Shown piece after piece: positions 62,831 to 64,000 of a stretch of 64,000 bases of DNA. How positions within the stretch are numbered: position 1 is the first letter of the stretch; every line of letters begins with the position of its first letter. The DNA is taken from positions 3,198,111-3,262,110 of the forward strand of contig NC_135571.1 in the NCBI RefSeq assembly GCF_964340395.1, written 5' to 3'. Source of the stretch: Glandiceps talaboti. Lineage: Eukaryota > Hemichordata > Enteropneusta > Spengelidae. The position numbers were made by a program, and so were the translations under genes. Under the pieces are notes generated by a model that was given only the letters and a program-made list of their open reading frames with translations, was not told the origin of the DNA and did no database searches.

Positions 62831-63721
62831 GATACATTCCAGACCTTTGATTGAAAGCTAGCCATATTGGTGAGAAATGGGTATCTATGTTGGGTTTTTT
62901 ATTTAAATAAAATCAACAAAAGACGCATGCGCTGAATGGACATGTCGCATTTCTTTAACAATATGCTTCACTATTTGCTTTGCTTCAATTTTTGTATTTG
63001 TAAACTTGACTTTTATTTCTTTACTTATTTCTACGTGCTGTGAGACAGCCAAGACGTTTTAATTATTCTTTTAACTTCCACCAATGTCATGATAAAACAA
63101 TTCGCAGCCTCCCCCTCAAGCCGCTTCGATCATCACAAAATGGCAAGCCCCCTTCATTCTCCAGTTTTCACATACCACCTCCCTCGACACACATTTTTCC
63201 CAAGCCCCCTCTCTGCCGTAAACTAAACAGGGTTGGTTAGGCAAGTAGATGTATATAACCAACAAATGAATACATTGTCTACCTGGCAGCAAGACCACAC
63301 CTATAGCAATAACCAAATGATGTGTATATGGCAAAAATAGCAGGGGTAGTTGGGCAAGAAGATGACTATTTATTTGTTAATGACATATATATATAATCAC
63401 CCAGCTACAAAGACACTACATATAACAACACTAACAAAATGGTTCACATCGCATGGGTGACAACAAGGATGGATTTGCATGTAGATAAACATTTCTTAAA
63501 ATTTTTAACAAACTTTACAGTTCCGCTACATTGCCATTGGCGCTAATGTCCTGTCTGATATGCACCGTTCATTACTATGCACACAAACAATTGTCCTTGT
63601 CTCCTTGTCCGTGTTATGTATGTTATGTTGATTTGACCTCGAAATGTACGTAAACAAGTAGAGATGGGCGGTACATGTGAACAATATACGTATACTGTTG
63701 TTGGACACATGAAGGGACATA
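62831..63721. other. Upstream region of the right-edge gene
   Basis: No gene recognised. It would include the promoter of the gene starting at 63722; no TATA box was assigned. Confidence 0.45.
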
Positions 63722-64000
63722 ATGTTTGCTGCTATTACACGGTTCGTTTTTCGTTGTAGGCCAATATTTTCAAATGCTTTGGTTCAAACTACACGAAATA
63801 GTACTTGGTGTACGATACACCTTTTCAAAAGAACGTCTGACAGCATTGGAACGGAAACACAAGTAAAAGCTATTGTAAGGTCACTCCACTTACAACGGGG
63901 TTCGCCATTAACTACGTGTGTCGCCAAAGCAGTGAGAACATGCGATTCTGAAAAGGTGGTCGAGTTAACATGGGAAGATGCTGTTGTGTTGAAATACCCA
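63722..64000 (+). CDS. Probable mitochondrial gamma-butyrobetaine dioxygenase-like protein, N-terminal part (runs off right edge)
   Basis: An ATG at 63722 opens a frame of 93 codons that is still open at the window end. Residues 1-45 (MFAAITRFVFRCRPIFSNAL on) are Arg-rich with no acidic residue until about 40, as in a mitochondrial presequence. The last part, SEKVVELTWEDAVVLKYP, resembles the start of the N-terminal domain of gamma-butyrobetaine and trimethyllysine dioxygenases, where L-x-W-x(4-6)-YP precedes the WLRDNC zinc-site motif. Those enzymes are Fe(II)/2-oxoglutarate-dependent and act in carnitine synthesis. The catalytic domain lies outside the window, so the name rests on a short match and could be wrong. 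Confidence 0.5.
   Translation, partial: MFAAITRFVFRCRPIFSNALVQTTRNSTWCTIHLFKRTSDSIGTETQVKAIVRSLHLQRGSPLTTCVAKAVRTCDSEKVVELTWEDAVVLKYP

Overview
The window reads as nuclear DNA of an animal: AT-rich, gene-sparse, with spliced genes and dense in microsatellites, minisatellites and small transposons. An Ikaros-type zinc-finger gene, a secreted polyamine-oxidase-like enzyme, a fucolectin-like protein and a tyrosine-recombinase retrotransposon together suggest an invertebrate deuterostome such as an acorn worm or amphioxus. The species is inference; no single marker fixes it.

Layout. 1-2629 (minus) is the 5' part of a large glutamine-rich protein gene that runs off the left edge, with a 72-bp minisatellite just upstream. 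4698-9952 holds a whole-looking Ngaro/DIRS-type element with split direct repeats. 9953-13700 is a cluster of fold-back and inverted-repeat elements. 13831-15744 is an Ikaros-family-like zinc-finger gene, followed by two MITEs, a tRNA-derived SINE and long microsatellites. 22440-30513 is a gene for a nine-finger C2H2 protein with AT-hook-like motifs and an acidic tail; its inferred non-coding first exon lies 4 kb upstream. 30.7-37.9 kb is almost wholly minisatellites (37, 99, 75 and 51 bp units) and MITEs. 41021-42475 (minus) is a single-exon secreted amine oxidase. 45.2-52.2 kb has a decayed LINE and a 0.9-1.1 kb direct duplication that brackets a two-exon membrane-anchored acyltransferase gene (46977-50686). 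53325-54520 is a MITE whose terminal repeat has grown into a 23-copy minisatellite. 55846-57056 (minus) is a three-exon secreted fucolectin-like gene. The right edge (63722-64000) opens a probable mitochondrial gamma-butyrobetaine-dioxygenase-like gene.

The genes do not form an operon or an obvious pathway. Two encode C2H2 nuclear factors, one a probable nuclear Q-rich protein, two secreted proteins, one a membrane-anchored acyltransferase and one a probable mitochondrial enzyme. Several real starts and exons were found by reading splice sites and phases: the Q-rich gene, the first exon of the acyltransferase, the lectin exons and the right-edge gene. The most unusual signals are the MITE end that became a satellite, the ATF/C/EBP-like motif carried by the 72-bp repeats, the higher-order 99-bp repeat, and the acyltransferase gene held between long direct repeats.
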